Numbered from the stretch's first letter, positions 46,091 through 58,791 are shown. The stretch: 64,000 nucleotides of DNA from Escallonia rubra (GCA_033065855.1 JAVXUO010002999.1:1-64000), one strand, 5' to 3'. Made by a program: numbers and translations. The notes: generated by a model not told the origin, from the sequence alone.

Positions 46091-47073
46091 GCCACAAGTA
46101 GGAGTGAGTATTTAAACCGTTGAAACCGATCCAACCGTGAAAACCGAACCAACCAATCCGTCTATTTCCAAACCAATCAAAAAATCAATCGGTTTGGTTT
46201 TTTTTTCCCAAACCGTACATTCGGTTCGGTCGGTTCGGTTTGAATTTTTTTGAAACCGCATAAACCGAACCAACCGTATATAATATAACATATCTATATT
46301 TTTACATAATCCTAGTTATTTTTTACTAATCTTAGTTATCTAACCACTCATATAAAATGGGATAAATCCTAAATCCCTTAACGTAACACACATTTTTCAC
46401 TTACCGCCTACATCTCACTAAGTGTTATTAATTATGATAAAAAAATTCAGTTTTTTGGAGCTTATTAGTATGTACTCCCTCCGTCCCTTTTTAAGTGAAC
46501 CATTTTTTTTTACACGTATATTAAGGATTTAGGTTATATATTGTGTGTCTTTCCCATTTTACCCTTTAGAAAGAGGGGGAAAGAAAGTGGGCCATGGGAG
46601 AGAAAATTGGTTGTTAGAGTGTTAAATGTGGAGAGAGAAATAGTATAAAGTAGTGTAAAGTGATGGGCCAGGAGAGAGAAAATGAGTTGGTAGAGAATTA
46701 ATTGTGGTGAGAGAAATAGAATAAAAATATATATATAAAGGGTAAATATGTAAAAATACCTACAGAATATTTCCTAATTTGGAAGTGATCACTTTTTGTG
46801 GGACGGCCCAAAAAGGAAATTTGATCACTTTTTAAGGGACGGAGGGAGTATAAGTTATTGACTTTTTGGTTTAAACTTGTCAAAAATTGAGTTTAGCCTA
46901 AACCGATTAAACCGTCCAAACCGAACCGTTCAATCCGCAGAAACCGAACCGTTGAAACCAAACCGTTCAACTACGGTTCGGTTTTTTTTTTCCCAAACCG
47001 AGGTTGGTCGGTTCGGTTTGGTATTCAGCCTCCAAACCGAACCAACCGAACCGTGCTCACCCCTAGCCACAAG
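46091..47073. mobile_element. Non-autonomous hAT element in the MYB upstream region
   Basis: The element is 46099-47065 (967 bp). It begins TAGGAGTGAGTA and ends GTGCTCACCCCTA, and is flanked by the exact 8-bp duplication GCCACAAG at 46091-46098 and 47066-47073. Its subterminal regions are dense in aaccg words and match those of the element at 5432-6894, so the two are one family. The interior differs: here it is short and split by a Stowaway MITE. No transposase is present. It lies about 250 bp upstream of the MYB TATA box. Confidence 0.92.
46473..46850. mobile_element. Stowaway-type MITE nested inside the hAT element
   Basis: The element is 46475-46848 (374 bp). Ends are CTCCCTCCGTCCC and GGGACGGAGGGAG, a perfect 13-bp inverted repeat that extends imperfectly inward (ttttaagtg / tcactttttaa). 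TA dinucleotides flank both sides (46473-46474 and 46849-46850). This terminus and TA duplication define Stowaway (Tc1/mariner-derived) MITEs. It inserted after the hAT element. Confidence 0.95.
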
Positions 47074-47828
47074 GGCTGCAGTCCGAGTCAGCTTCCAAGT
47101 ATGCAAAGTGAGAGACAGTGAGGGCGGAGTACGGGCATAGAGCAAGGCTTCCCAGACAGGCCGTGAGGAGTGGCAGTGATGCGGAGACAAGGCTGAGACG
47201 AACAGGGCCGGCAGTCGACAGTCCAAATCAAGGTCCGAGTCAGGGTCCAATGCTACGGTCCAAAGTTATGTCCAATTTGTCTTTCTCTCTAGAATCCAAG
47301 AGTTGCCAAATTCTAGAGTGAGAAAGTGGTTTTGTAAGAATGAGCCAAAAGTCCCTTTTTGAGTCATAAAGTTCACTATTTATAGGAAATAGTGTGCTTA
47401 TGTCATAAAATGCCACATGTCGTCCCCCGGGAGTGACACGTCACCAGGGGGTCCCAAAATACCGGTTCTCAGTTGGACTGTCGGTTCCCAAATTTGGGTT
47501 ACCTGCCTCACACAGCGTCGCTCTACCTGTCTGAGAAGACTGAACACACCATGACAGCATGATCAGAGTAAGCCCGTTGCCCCAGCCACTGGTCCAAGCC
47601 CTTACTGAATCCCACAAGGTGCGTCAAGAGATGCGTAGATAACTTGACAGCGGTGAGGGTTGCCCCTGTAGCCAACTGCCAAGCGGACTAGGCGCGATAC
47701 CCTCCAAAGACCTGCTCCCGTCTGGGAGTGACCTGGGGGTCATCATCCTGGGGGCGCCGAGGATCACCGGTAACATGAGTGGAAATGGTCGCAGCTCAGT
47801 GCCTAGTGTCATGCAAGTCACCCCAGAC
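47074..47828. other. GC-rich stretch, no gene recognised
   Basis: The sequence becomes markedly GC-rich right of the hAT element. A TATA-like ctatttatagg occurs at about 47390. The stretch could be part of an LTR or other repeat, but I find no termini, target duplication or partner. Confidence 0.4.
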
Positions 47829-47992
47829 GGTGATAGCTTTGTGGTAACGAGCTTCTCCCGCTGCGAAGGTCCTCATACCGGAGCACTACCAGCGGAGCCC
47901 CCCAAAATGAAGATGGCGATACCTTTATGGTAATGAGCCTATCCCACTGCGAATGGTCCTCATGCCGGAGCACTACGATCGGAGCCCCTCAG
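47829..47992 (+). repeat. Tandem duplication, unit about 80 bp
   Basis: Two units (about 47829-47905 and 47914-47992) share gatagcttt or gataccttt, ggtaa, gagc, ctgcgaa, ggtcctcat, ccggagcacta and cggagccc. It leads into the larger array that follows. Confidence 0.75.
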
Positions 47993-48056
47993 AATATTAC
48001 ACAACCCAGAGAGTGGGTCGAAGCACATTCCACGTCCACGGCGTGGGCACATGGTG

Positions 48057-49260
48057 TGGTGAATTAGTGTAATGCCCGGAGGCCTGTAACATGATTGTGG
48101 CGTATGGGCACGGTGCCTACAGCACGAGACATGATTGTGGCGCATGAGCGCGATGCCAAAGGCATGAGACATTGATTGTGGCAAGTGGGCGCGGTGACGA
48201 CCATCGCGAGACAATACCAGGTGCCGGGGCACGTATCATGGAAGTGGCGCACAGGCGCGGCGACGAACGTCGTGGAGACAATACCTGGTGCCGAGGGCAC
48301 ATGTTATGAAAGTGGCGCACGGGCGCGGTGACGAGCGTCGCGGAGACAATACTTGGTGTCGGGGCACGTATCATGAAAATGACGCATGAGCGCGACGACA
48401 AACGTCACGGAGACAATACCTAGTGCTGGGCACTACATATCATGAAAATGGCGCACGGGCGCGGTGACGAACGTCGCAGAACAATACTCGGTGCCGGGGG
48501 CACGTATCGTGGAAGTGGCGCACAGGTGCGGCGATGAATGTCGTGGGACAATACTTAGTACTGGGGACACATGTTTATGAAAGTGGCACACGGGCGCGGT
48601 GACAAACGTCGCGGAGACAATACCTGGTGCTGGAGGCACATGTTATGAAAGTGGCGCACAGGCGCGATGACGAACGTTGCGGAGACAATACCTGGTGCCG
48701 AGGCACGTAGCATGAAAGTGGCGCACAGGTGCGGCGACAAACGTCGCGGAGACAAAACCTGGTGCTGGGGAACGTATCACGAATGTGGCGCACATGCACG
48801 GCGACAAACGTCGCGAAGACCATACCTGGTGCCGGGACACGTAGCATGAAAGTGGCGCACGGGCGCGGTGACGAACGTTGCGGAGACGATACCTGGTGTT
48901 GGGGCACGTAGCATGAAAGTGGCGGACAGGCGCCGTGACGAACGTCCCGGAGACCATACCTGGTGCCGGGGCACGTAGCATGAAAGTGGCGGATAGGCGC
49001 AGTGACGAACGTCGCGGAGACCATACCTGGTGCCGGGACACGTAACATGAAAGTGGCACACGAGCGCGGCGACGAACGTCGCGGAGATGATACCTAGCTA
49101 GTGCCGGGGCACGTATCATGAAAGTGGCGCACGGGCGCGGCGACGAACGTTGCGGAGATAATACCTGGTGCCGATGGCACGTATCATGAAAATGGCACAC
49201 GGGCGTGGCGACGAACGTCGCGGAGACGGCGCACGGGCGCGCATTGGGTGTCCCGGAGAC
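48057..49260. repeat. GC-rich tandem array with a 67-bp unit
   Basis: About fifteen full units plus degenerate ones. Successive gtggcgc words fall at 48244, 48312, 48379, 48448, 48515, 48583, 48651, 48718, 48785, 48852, 48919, 48986, 49053, 49124 and 49192, so the period is 67 bp with occasional 1- to 4-bp shifts. Typical unit words are ggcacgta, catgaaagtggcgcac, gggcgcgg, cgacgaacgtcgcgg and agacaatacctggtgc. Because 67 is not a multiple of 3, long open frames on the minus strand with Arg/His/Cys-rich repeats arise by accident; I do not treat them as genes. Confidence 0.92.
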
Positions 49261-50355
49261 GGGCCGTGAACCAAGTGTGCATGTTATACCAAAATAATAA
49301 GTGTGAGGTTTAGTAATGACAAAGTCAGAAATGATGATACGCGGTCGTCGACGATGAGTCATTCGGCAGTAGCGCGCAACTTTGGGCGACGGGCATCATG
49401 GGAGTGGTGCACGGTCGTGAGTGACAAACGAAGGACGTCGCGAGGTTGATGTACAAACGTCTGTAATCATCGCGGAGGTGCAAAGACTCGAGAAAACAAA
49501 TGCTCGGGGGAGGGTAGGCCATAGGCCAAAAATTGGTGGAAGGCCAAGGCCACTAACCCTGGGGAGGCCGAGGCCGACCCTAAGGGGTGGCCAAGGCCAA
49601 TGGCCAACTCCCATGAAGGGAGGCCAAGGCCACTCCCCTTTTTGGTGAACTTTGGGCGCGCCGACGGTAGGTGTTTTGATGGGCAATGACGTATCCGGAA
49701 GTTGCGTTACGATAAGCGTGTTGCCGTGAGTCGTACCCAAATGACAAACAAGGTGTCAAAGTCAGATACAAAGTGTACGAAGCGTACAAAGCGAACAAAG
49801 CGCGAAAAATGGACAACCGTGGAGGGGGGGAGAAGGCCGAGGCCGACACCATAGGCTTGGGAGAGGCCGAGGCCGACCCCATGGGGTTGGCCAAGGCCTT
49901 TGCCCCTTGACCCCGTTGCTCCGATTGCGCCGCTGGTCGATGTTTTTGATGAAAAAGTGTTTGGGTGGTCGCGGCGTGAAAATCGTGCTATCGTGAGTGA
50001 CGTTAACATGAAATAATTGGCGCCTGAGTCGCGCACGTAGCGTGCGAAGCGAAAAAGACACGTGACTCCGCGGGCGCGCGCACTTTGACCGGTTCGATGC
50101 GTTGAAAAGTTGACCGTTGAATGTGCCGACGTGTTCCCCTAGTGGACCATTGGGTCCGACCAAGATAGGTCGGGAACAATAGTTTGCCTAAAGTTGCAGC
50201 CAAATCTCATGTCACAATGATAAGGCGCTAAGACAGAAAAATCCCCATACATATATGTTAATTATGACAAAACTGCACGATAATGTTTGCTTTTGCACTT
50301 TTATTTACTAGTCACGGAGAACTTTGGTGCAGTTTTAAGGTGGTACTTATGACTG
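49261..50355. other. GC-rich flank with ggccaaggcc-type repeats, no gene
   Basis: About 49500-49650 and 49825-49900 are built from irregular repeats of aggccaaggcc and aggccgaggccga. Minus-strand frames here are Pro/Ser-rich low complexity. I recognise no protein or element termini. The GC-rich block ends near 50200, where AT-rich sequence resumes. Confidence 0.5.
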
Positions 50356-50913
50356 TCGACAAGTAGGGCTGTATACGAACCGAGTTCGAGCCAAACAGAG
50401 GTATGTTTAAACTCGTTTGTTTAGTTTCAGATCGTGTTCGTGTTCGTTTAATCTTCAAAATCTTGTTTGAACTCGTTCACCGTTTGGTTCACAAAAATTG
50501 TGTTCGGCTCAAGTTCGTTTGTTTATTTATACGAATTAAACTCGAACTTGAAAACTTTATTTTCGTTCAAAACAATTATTTTCAAATTAGAATTAAACCT
50601 TACTTGATCCAATTGTCTAATTGATTTTAGGCTTCCAAGTTTAAACTAATTAAAATTCATAATAAAATTATATGGCTTTTGAGTTTTGACTATATTATAG
50701 TTTAAGTTATTATCCAAACGAGTAGTTTATGAACACATTCGTGAACATTTTGGAATGTTCATGCTCGGTTCGTTTAATAAACGAGCTCTTAAATATTGTT
50801 CATGTTCGGTTCGCATATTATACAAACGATCTCGAACGAGTTCTTTGAAGAACGAATCATGAGCAGTTCATAAACAGTTCGGTTCTCGGTTCATTTACAG
50901 CCCTATCGACAAG
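50356..50913. mobile_element. Non-autonomous hAT-like element with 8-bp target duplication
   Basis: The element is 50364-50905 (542 bp). It begins TAGGGCTGTATACGAACCGAG and ends, inverted, with the same sequence apart from two changes. The exact 8-bp duplication TCGACAAG is at 50356-50363 and 50906-50913. Subterminal parts repeat gttcg/cgaac words. A different hAT family from those at 5432 and 9322. The small open frame inside has no domain. Confidence 0.9.
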
Positions 50914-52471
50914 GCGAGTTTAAATTAATCTTCTTTTTCCTGGAACCCATTTACATGCTGGCACGGCAGTTTATTATATTCAAAAACCTATTACCTGTAC
51001 CTATTTAAAGTCGTCGCTTGACACACTGGGTACGGAAGAACAACAAAATCAGATACACTTTAATGAAAATTGCAAGAGATTCTGGGGCTAGTTTAATCTG
51101 AAACGAATATGGTATCTTTTTTTTATTATTTTCCGTCCTTGCAGACTCATGTTGGTCAATCAATCTCTCCCTCACACACAGAATGGCCCGAAGTCCAAGC
51201 AACTGCCAGAGGAATGCATGAAATACCGATTTGGATTCCTTCTATTGCACTAAAAGGCTTTTCGGCGACAGATGTGTCCTATTAATCAGAGAAGTCTAAC
51301 GTCTTTGGTTACAAGAAATGGTACATAGAACCGTTCCGTGGTGACAAGAATTTATCGCTCTACATGACTAGTGGAACATCTCGCAATTAATAAATCAGTA
51401 GCGTCACTAAAAAGTATTATTTTTCTCTAGAAGTGCTAAAAAAGGTAAATTTTAACGATAACATTTTGCACCGAACATCTTTCTTGTATTAACACTCGAC
51501 ATAAATGTAGCCATTGAATTCGTTTGGAGCAAAAATCAACCCCATTTAGAGGGTATTGATCACATTTAATCTAGATTGTTGTGAGTGTTTGGCTACCCAA
51601 GCTTGATTTAATGTGAGGATTATGAAATAATCACTATAATCCTGGAGTTGGTTTGTTTATTTGTGATGCGGTTTCTACTAGATAAATATATATTTTTTTT
51701 GCTCAAGATGTAATTTTGGGATGTTGTCCTACTATAAGCCGTGAGATTGTTTAAGTAACAACTTTTGTAGGACGTGAAAATAGTTATTTTCATAATTTAT
51801 TTGGACGAATTTATGTTAACGTTACTTGACATGGTCATTTTGTCATAGTGAAACTGATTTAAGGTGATTCTGAGATTTTAAAAACTGATCAGAATTCAAT
51901 TCTTAGATATTGTCACAGATTGTGTTCTACCAAGTTGAATGTGGTCTACCAAGTTTTATGGTTTGGGTTTTTGATTCTAGTGGTGACTAAACCGATTGTT
52001 TAAGTCTTCTTTACACGTTTTATGACAATCTTTGAAGGTAGAGTCTTCAATTCATTCCGTGCGAAATGACCCGAGACGAGCCTTTTGGCGCTTAGCCTAG
52101 ACTTTCTAGTTTTGAACAATTCCACTGGGTGCTATTTTCTGCAATACTTTATTTATCCATCTCTAGAGTAATCATTAAGTCCTAACGAGTTTTTGGATTA
52201 CATCCAAGACTTGGGGATAGGGACACCTTAATAATTTTGCAAGAAAAGAAGTTATAAAGCACAGTTCTCACTATTTTGCGAAATGCGATCTTATTATTCG
52301 ACACGATAAGATACGTGCACAGAGGAATGCACTTACACTGTCATTGTATTGCCCGTCTCTTATGGGTCCTCATTCAGAATACCTATCGCTGTATGTTACA
52401 ATAAGTTTGTTACTTGCAATTTCTTATTTGTAAAGTCGGGAGCTTTCACTGCCAAAAGTTGTATCATCAAA
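50914..52471. other. AT-rich spacer, no gene
   Basis: No coding frame with a domain. A few words around 51400-51480 (agcgtcactaaaaag) echo the foldback family but no paired arms are visible. Confidence 0.45.
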
Positions 52472-52609
52472 ATAGCGACAATTAATAGTTGCTAAATATT
52501 TTCAGAGGTTTTTCTACTAACACTTTTAGCTATGATTCTTAGCAGCATTTTTTTTAGCGTCACCAAATAAAAGCTAGCAAAAAGTTTAACCACAAGTAAT
52601 TCTTGCTAT
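52472..52609. repeat. Foldback (MITE-like) element, 138 bp
   Basis: The left arm atagcgacaattaatagttg pairs imperfectly with the right arm 52579-52609 (reverse complement atagcaagaattacttgtgg). The interior holds ctactaacacttttagc and agcgtcaccaaataaaagc, as in the copies at 4630, 11348 and 53341. Confidence 0.6.
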
Positions 52610-53340
52610 ATGGGGAATTGTAAGTATCTTCCCGCAACGCAAGTCGCAGCAAAAAATTTCCGTATAAACAATTAGACACAACTCGTCTTTTGGGTAAGAC
52701 AGTGTACAATGTTAGACTAGATTATGCAAGACAAAGAACGTTACAACATTCACTTCTTTCAATTTGTTTATGTGCTATTTTCGAGGAATTAGAATATCAA
52801 TGTGAATCTCATATGTGATACATGAGACGATACAATATACAACACAAAAATTGGAACTTCGATACACGATATGTACCTAAAATCGACAACTATAGCCAAT
52901 GATACGGTGTGAAAAAGTACTTTCGTAAGTAATTGCAACTTACTATAATAAAAAACCAAAAAGAAATAAGAAAATGGTGTAGTTGCTAGAAATATGGAAA
53001 AAAAAACTAAAGAGGCATATTAGGTCTTAGTAGAAGTATTATTCGGCATCTGTTTTAGTTAGGAGTATGGGGGGAAAAAAAAAGAAGAAGAAACGTTTTA
53101 ATGACAAATAATGGCGGTTAAGTCTTGTAGTGACATTTTTGGTGAACGGTCGACCACAGTAAAAATATATAAACAAAAAGTGGCGTCAAATATATATGTC
53201 ACTAAATAATGAAGTTACCATAATGCGATAAGATTTAGTACAGGTTAGTTGATCAAATATGCATGTACTTCAACATATTCCATGGGTATGTTTGCGCTTT
53301 CTGTTTAAAGAAAAAAAATTGCTGCTATACCAGCTGGTTG
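52610..53340. other. AT-rich spacer, no gene
   Basis: Nothing recognised beyond short A runs and the word gtggcgtcaaatat near 53181. Confidence 0.4.
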
Positions 53341-53478
53341 TTGTAGTTATTAATGGTCGTTATATTTAATTAGTGACATTTTTTATAACACTTTCAGCAT
53401 CAATTTTAGTAGTACTTTTTAGCGTCACTCAATTAAAGCCTCTAACTATACTTGACGATCACTAATTGTCTTTATACG
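53341..53478. repeat. Foldback (MITE-like) element, 138 bp, second copy
   Basis: The left arm ttgtagttattaatggtcg pairs imperfectly with the right end (reverse complement cgtataaagacaattagtg). The interior shares ataacactttcagc and tagcgtcactcaattaaagc with the copy at 52472-52609, and the two have the same length. Confidence 0.55.
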
Positions 53479-54300
53479 AGGGTTGTAATTATTTTACTAT
53501 AATCTGAATGGCGGACAAAATTTTTTACTATTAAAATGTGTATAGGTACATTTCCTTGTAGACGATGGCTAGAGTCGAAATCTTTTAGCAAAATAGGAAT
53601 AAGTTTTTGTTTATCGAGTAGTTATACCAACTGTGGGATGAATTGACAACTGAACAAAGTATGGAAAGGCATTGCATGCGCTCCCATTTTGGAAAAGTCA
53701 GTATAAAGACTGACATTAAGCTGCCATTTTAGAAAAAACGAAAGCACAATGTCTTTCATTTAAAAACTACTTCGACGACTTCAGTATATGAGCACTTCAA
53801 TATACGACGACTTCAATATATGAACACGAGAAGTATTCATGTTAGAGTAGATTAGTTTGTTCGTATAGAGTTTTGGCTGCAATTGACTGACTAATTTATT
53901 TAATTTAATTTCTTGCAACGTACGTATAGGCTGAGGTTTTTCCGCTGATGTCAGTCTTTGTTTTGAGAAAGCGAAGGCATGCCAACCTAGGACTTCACTG
54001 ATGATGCCGTGTTCTTGAAGTCACAAAAAACAAAAAAAGGGGGAAAAAGGTTGATGGAGTTAGAAATTAAGAAAGGACGGATATGTCTCAATAGGCTAGG
54101 GTTCACCATCGACACTTGACTCGGCTTTGCTTTCTCACTTGCGAATTTGAATCACGCGGTGCTGAAGACCTAGGAGTAAGTAAGGGCGGGATATTGGAGC
54201 CCAAAATTAGGGTTTGGTTCTTCGTGAAGACCCAAAATTAGGGTTTGGTTCTCACTTCGCGAATTTGAATCACGTGGTGCTCCATATTTCTTGCAGTATT
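53479..54300. other. AT-rich spacer with a short local duplication
   Basis: No gene. The phrase gcgaatttgaatcacg followed by ggtgct occurs at about 54141 and 54259, and ccaaaattagggtttggttc occurs twice between about 54200 and 54250. A local tandem rearrangement therefore precedes the dispersed repeat. Confidence 0.5.
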
Positions 54301-55568
54301 GAGGGATGGCAGCTATAGTGCAGGAAATTCTAACAGTATATGTTTCTTTTTCTTTCTTCCCATTCTGATGCCGATGCTTCTCTCGCACATATCTTCTTTT
54401 CGCGGCTGATGCTAATGTTTCTGTAGATGCTAATGCTCATGTGGTTGAAGTCAAAGATATAATGACAAATATAGGGTCCGAATTTGCAAGCTTGAAAATA
54501 ATGGGATTTTTATATATAGAAGTTGGACCTTTCACTCGGTTTTTGAGTCATAATACTATGAATGAGAGATGGCCGAGTCGTTTATCTTGGAATCAATCGA
54601 ATTTGATATAGAAAATATCAGTTCCAGCTCCGTGTCCAAGTGCATTCAGATTGATAGTCTAGACCGACTAGATGGAAGAAAGACAAAGATGACAGTTGGG
54701 CGGCTCTACAAAGTAGACCAATGAAGTGAAAAAGGGTGCATCCACATTCACAAACTCGATGAAAAAGAAAGTTGAGATGTCTAGACTATTAATGAGAGAA
54801 CGATAAATGTTGTGTCAAGATCCACCGGTCAAACATGGAAACAACGAAATTATGCTCATCCATGTCCACTAGCCTGGTGAAAAGAATAGATGAGCGTCCA
54901 CGACAAATGACGTGTCCAGATTCCCAGATTCATATATAGTGGAAGGCAATGAGAATGCATATGCACATCCAGATTCACACACCGGACAAGAGAAAGAGGC
55001 ACGTCCGTAATCACACACGGGGCCAAATTCGTAAACTGAACTAGAAAGCAATAGATCATGTGTTCAACTACAAAAATCAGACAAGAAAATGGAAAAGACT
55101 TGTGCAATTCACATACTGATTAAAGTAAAAAAGGCACGTTCTGACTCACGTTGTAGACAAGAAAATGAAAATATAACATTCATAAACCGGACAAATTGAG
55201 GCCAAACTGTAACACAATTGGATCATTAATAGGTGCTGGCCAATATGCAAATTGCAAGAGGATCGGCATTATGGTATATGCATTGAAGTTGTAAAAATAA
55301 AACCTATTTGGCCAAGCAAGCCTGAAGTTGCAGAAGCTAAAAAATGACTCTAGAAACCATGATCATTGTCTTGATCTAATAGTGATAAATTTCATCATTC
55401 TTGATGTTGTGTGAAATAGCTTGGCTTTAACTACCCTTTCAAAAACAAAACCATATCTGGTATATTCTAATACTTCTAACTTCGTAATGGTAGCATTTCT
55501 TGCCTTTCGTTGCCTTCCCATGCCATATTTGGTCAACAATACGGTCAAATGTTTTAGCTCCATCCTAG
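54301..55568 (+). repeat. Dispersed 1.3-kb repeat, copy 2
   Basis: Same orientation as 496-1844 with the same landmarks from agctata to gctccatcctag. Here the flank after the shared end is different (ataaagaagaaaacc), so the 330-bp segment that follows copy 1 is absent. Nothing intact is encoded. Confidence 0.8.
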
Positions 55569-58332
55569 ATAAAGAAGAAAACCATCATTCTGAAAGTAAA
55601 TGGTAAATGCCAAATAGGCCCACCGCTCATAAGCCAAGTAGTTAACGTGATATACATAATACATATGAGAAACCTGACAGAAAGCTCAGTTGTTCAAAAT
55701 GTTAGAAGATAAAAATAAAAACACCATGCAATTAAATTTAGAGCGCTTGATATTTTACGTGTCATATATTTTTAGAAAAAAAAATGGTTCTAGCATGTGA
55801 AGTGTAAAGTGCGCCTTAAGTGTCAATGAGCCTTCAGGCAACTACTGGTTTAAGAGAGCGCATAGGCACACCAGACAAGATCCCACGACGATGCCCAGAT
55901 TCTGTTACTAAATTAATGCAGGCTATTTCAAATGTATTTAGGCATATATTCCCCGTTCCTCCAACGAGTAACGCGGGAGCTTGCGCATTCTAGATATGGG
56001 TCTTCACTTTTGAACTTCCTTATTTTTTGTCGACTTTGTGACATTCAATTTTCTTAACCACATGATGAATATGCATTCTTGGAGTTACTTTCACCTTACT
56101 GTAAACTTAAGTCCCAAGTTCAAGTTCCATTACTTTGAGGAGCAGCGCAATTAAGTTATGCGTCCTTGCATGAGACAGATGAAATCAGACATTCAGGGAG
56201 AGATAAAGAAGGGGTTAGTAAAGATCACAAAGATAGGTATTGCGAATATCAATCTTGTTTACCCTCTAGTGTCCCATTGTCTCCTTCCTTCCGTGGTGGG
56301 GTGCTATTACAGATTCTAAGAATTTGATCTCTTACTCAGTGGACTAATTTGGGTGAATTATTGCTTGAACCTATACATGCTTGTTGAAGATCAATTGCTT
56401 CTTCGGGAGTGAAGAGCCCCTCTTGTTTCTACGTTTATGAGCATGATTCAATCCAAGATATATAAGAGTGCTTAACATTACTTAAGAGCGGTTCAAATCA
56501 TGCTACCATTTTGACTTAAATGGCAAACACGATACGTCGATACCCAAACGGATACCCCTGAAAGAGTAAATCACTCCAAACAAATGGTCTCAGAAACTGG
56601 CCAGCATGGACTTGGAGGAAAGTATTGGAACCATAGATGATAAAAACTGTTCGAGGGTGCCAAACTAAGTGACAAGGGGGCGAAGTGATGCAAGGTGTGT
56701 GCATCGAATCAACATACCACGAGGAAGAGCAGCTTAAAGCTCTACAGCAGATGGAATTGGCATTGACGACGGTTATCGCCAGGCCTTACCAAGGCCAAAT
56801 CCTGAAGATCTACTGCGCGTTTGAACCTGTCACCGGCCAAATGTCAACTTCAATCTAAAGGATTAAAGAACGACTCATAAAACAGTCATAACTCTTTAGG
56901 CTTTTTTGGTTCCTTTTTTCAGTTTACAGAGCATTAAGGCGTATCGGTTCCCTTGTTTATAGCTTTTGTTCTTAATAAACTGGTAAGACTTCATCCAAAT
57001 CCCCCGCCTTCCACCCTGGAGTCTGCTACTTGCATTAACTTGTAAGCATTTGATGTTTTACTCAATTGGTCGTACATTAGATGCTCGGCACCAATTCATG
57101 GGCAGAGCTCCGTATAGATGATTTAAACATGCCAGATTTTGCATTGTTTGGTAACGGGTAGATCGTGCATTTCTTTTTTGTGAAGAGTAGAAATATATAC
57201 TAAGAATAAAGAAGAGAGTTATAACACACTCAAACAGGCAAGTAAATGGACTCACGGATGACATCCACATCCGATATGAATTGCAATAAAATAAAAGGCC
57301 TACATCAAAAGCAACCAAACAAATACCATCTCTAACAGATATAAAAACCTACAAACAAACAGATATGAATATTTCTTTTTTTATTATTGGGATATGCATT
57401 AACCAGCTAAATACAATACTAACTAAAAAAAAGGATAAATACTAAGGAAGATAAATACAACAGATACAGCCAAACGAAATCAGCCTAGACCAACACAACA
57501 CATGTCCTGCCTCTCTACCGCGTGCCTCGACCTCCACATAGCTACGCTGACTCGCACTACTGAGCGTTGTGAGCACTGCTTGCAGCGACGGAAGTCGCCT
57601 CTACCGTCAGTCCACCACCCCACCACCAAGAACCACCGGACAACAACAGCAATATTCGGGCATGACTACACCGGACAACCACCACCACTGGTCGTATCTT
57701 CCCTCCACCGCACATGTCTACATCGGACGACCACCACCACTACAGCCCCATAAATCCACTTTCACCTACACCATAAGCACTGAAAAACCATCACCACCAC
57801 TAATTTCGAACATTTTTCACCTTTCTGAAACAAAGGGGGGAAACAAGGGGAAGGGGGAACAAACGGAAAAATGCTTAGCAAACAGAATTATAACGCTTCT
57901 AAAACTAAGAACCAACATAATTAAAAACTAGATAACTCACAACAGAAATGCAGAATAGCAAACAGGGAACCCAAACGTGATTTTGATTCACTGTTCTTAA
58001 GACTTTATTCGTCCTGAAATGGTGCTGACGGTCTCTTGACGAAAGTCTCCCAGAATACTACGGGAGTAAGTCTGAAAATAGGAGCACTCCAAATTTTCAG
58101 ACCCGACGAACAAAAACAATGTAGAACTCTTTCTTTTTGGACACACAGGACAGGAAACGAGCAGAACAGAATTTTGGGACAGAAAAAAAAATTGTCTGTA
58201 ACATGACCGTTTTTTTAGACCCCAAACTCGTTTTTATACAGTGAAAAAGTCGCTGGAAGGTGCAACTTTTCATTGAAAAACTGCAGGTGTTGGAAAGGTT
58301 GCAACTTTTCAAAAAAAGAATTTAAATAAGTA
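55569..58332. other. No gene recognised
   Basis: A 2.8-kb interval without a convincing frame. At 57500-57760 the plus strand is rich in CCACCA triplets, giving Pro/Thr/His-rich frames of low complexity. At 55970-56200 some words resemble decayed retrotransposon sequence but no motif is readable. Confidence 0.45.
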
Positions 58333-58791
58333 AATTTTATTTATTTAAAATGGTGTCCTAAAAAAAATAAAGTCTGATGGGCCCAAGCCCAAGCCACGGC
58401 CACAGACTGAACCGAGACAGGACGGGCGAGCGGCACGCGCGCGTGTTGTGGACCTTGGGTCAACGTAGGTCCTCCTTAGCTCCTTACAAAACTTGGGTAC
58501 CCCCAAAGGGCCCAACCCTTAGCTCAAGACTAAGCTTTATAAGGAGGCAACATTGGCTTTATTTCTTCAATGTGGAATTCCCTTTTTCCTTATAAGTTGA
58601 ACCACCAACTTCAACTTCAATTTTCTCATTCACTTCTCATTTATTTTATACTTGTGAATATACTACGATCATCTACTCTAAAAGATGAACATAAATTAAT
58701 TTGTTCCTAACCAAATTATGGTGTGGAACCCATTAGAAAATTGAGTTAAAGTGGACTCCTAAAAGTGAGTTTAAAACCCACAATTCCAACA
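58333..58791 (-). repeat. 3' LTR of the copia element
   Basis: About 459 bp, similar to 62952-63396 with many substitutions and several indels. The divergence is clearly higher than that of the Tat LTRs, so this is an older insertion. A purine tract gtgggggat (minus, 58792-58800) lies directly next to it. Confidence 0.85.

Noticed and set aside
48057..49260. CRISPR-like array (regular repeats)
   Set aside because: The units are contiguous and diverge throughout, with no unique spacers. The window is plant nuclear DNA.
48575..49362. Long minus-strand open frames rich in Arg, His and Cys
   Set aside because: They lie wholly inside the 67-bp GC-rich tandem array, exist in several frames at once and have no domain. 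They are a by-product of repeat composition.
57502..57931. Pro/Thr/His-rich open frames
   Set aside because: Two overlapping frames both stay open over CCACCA-type low-complexity sequence and no domain is present.
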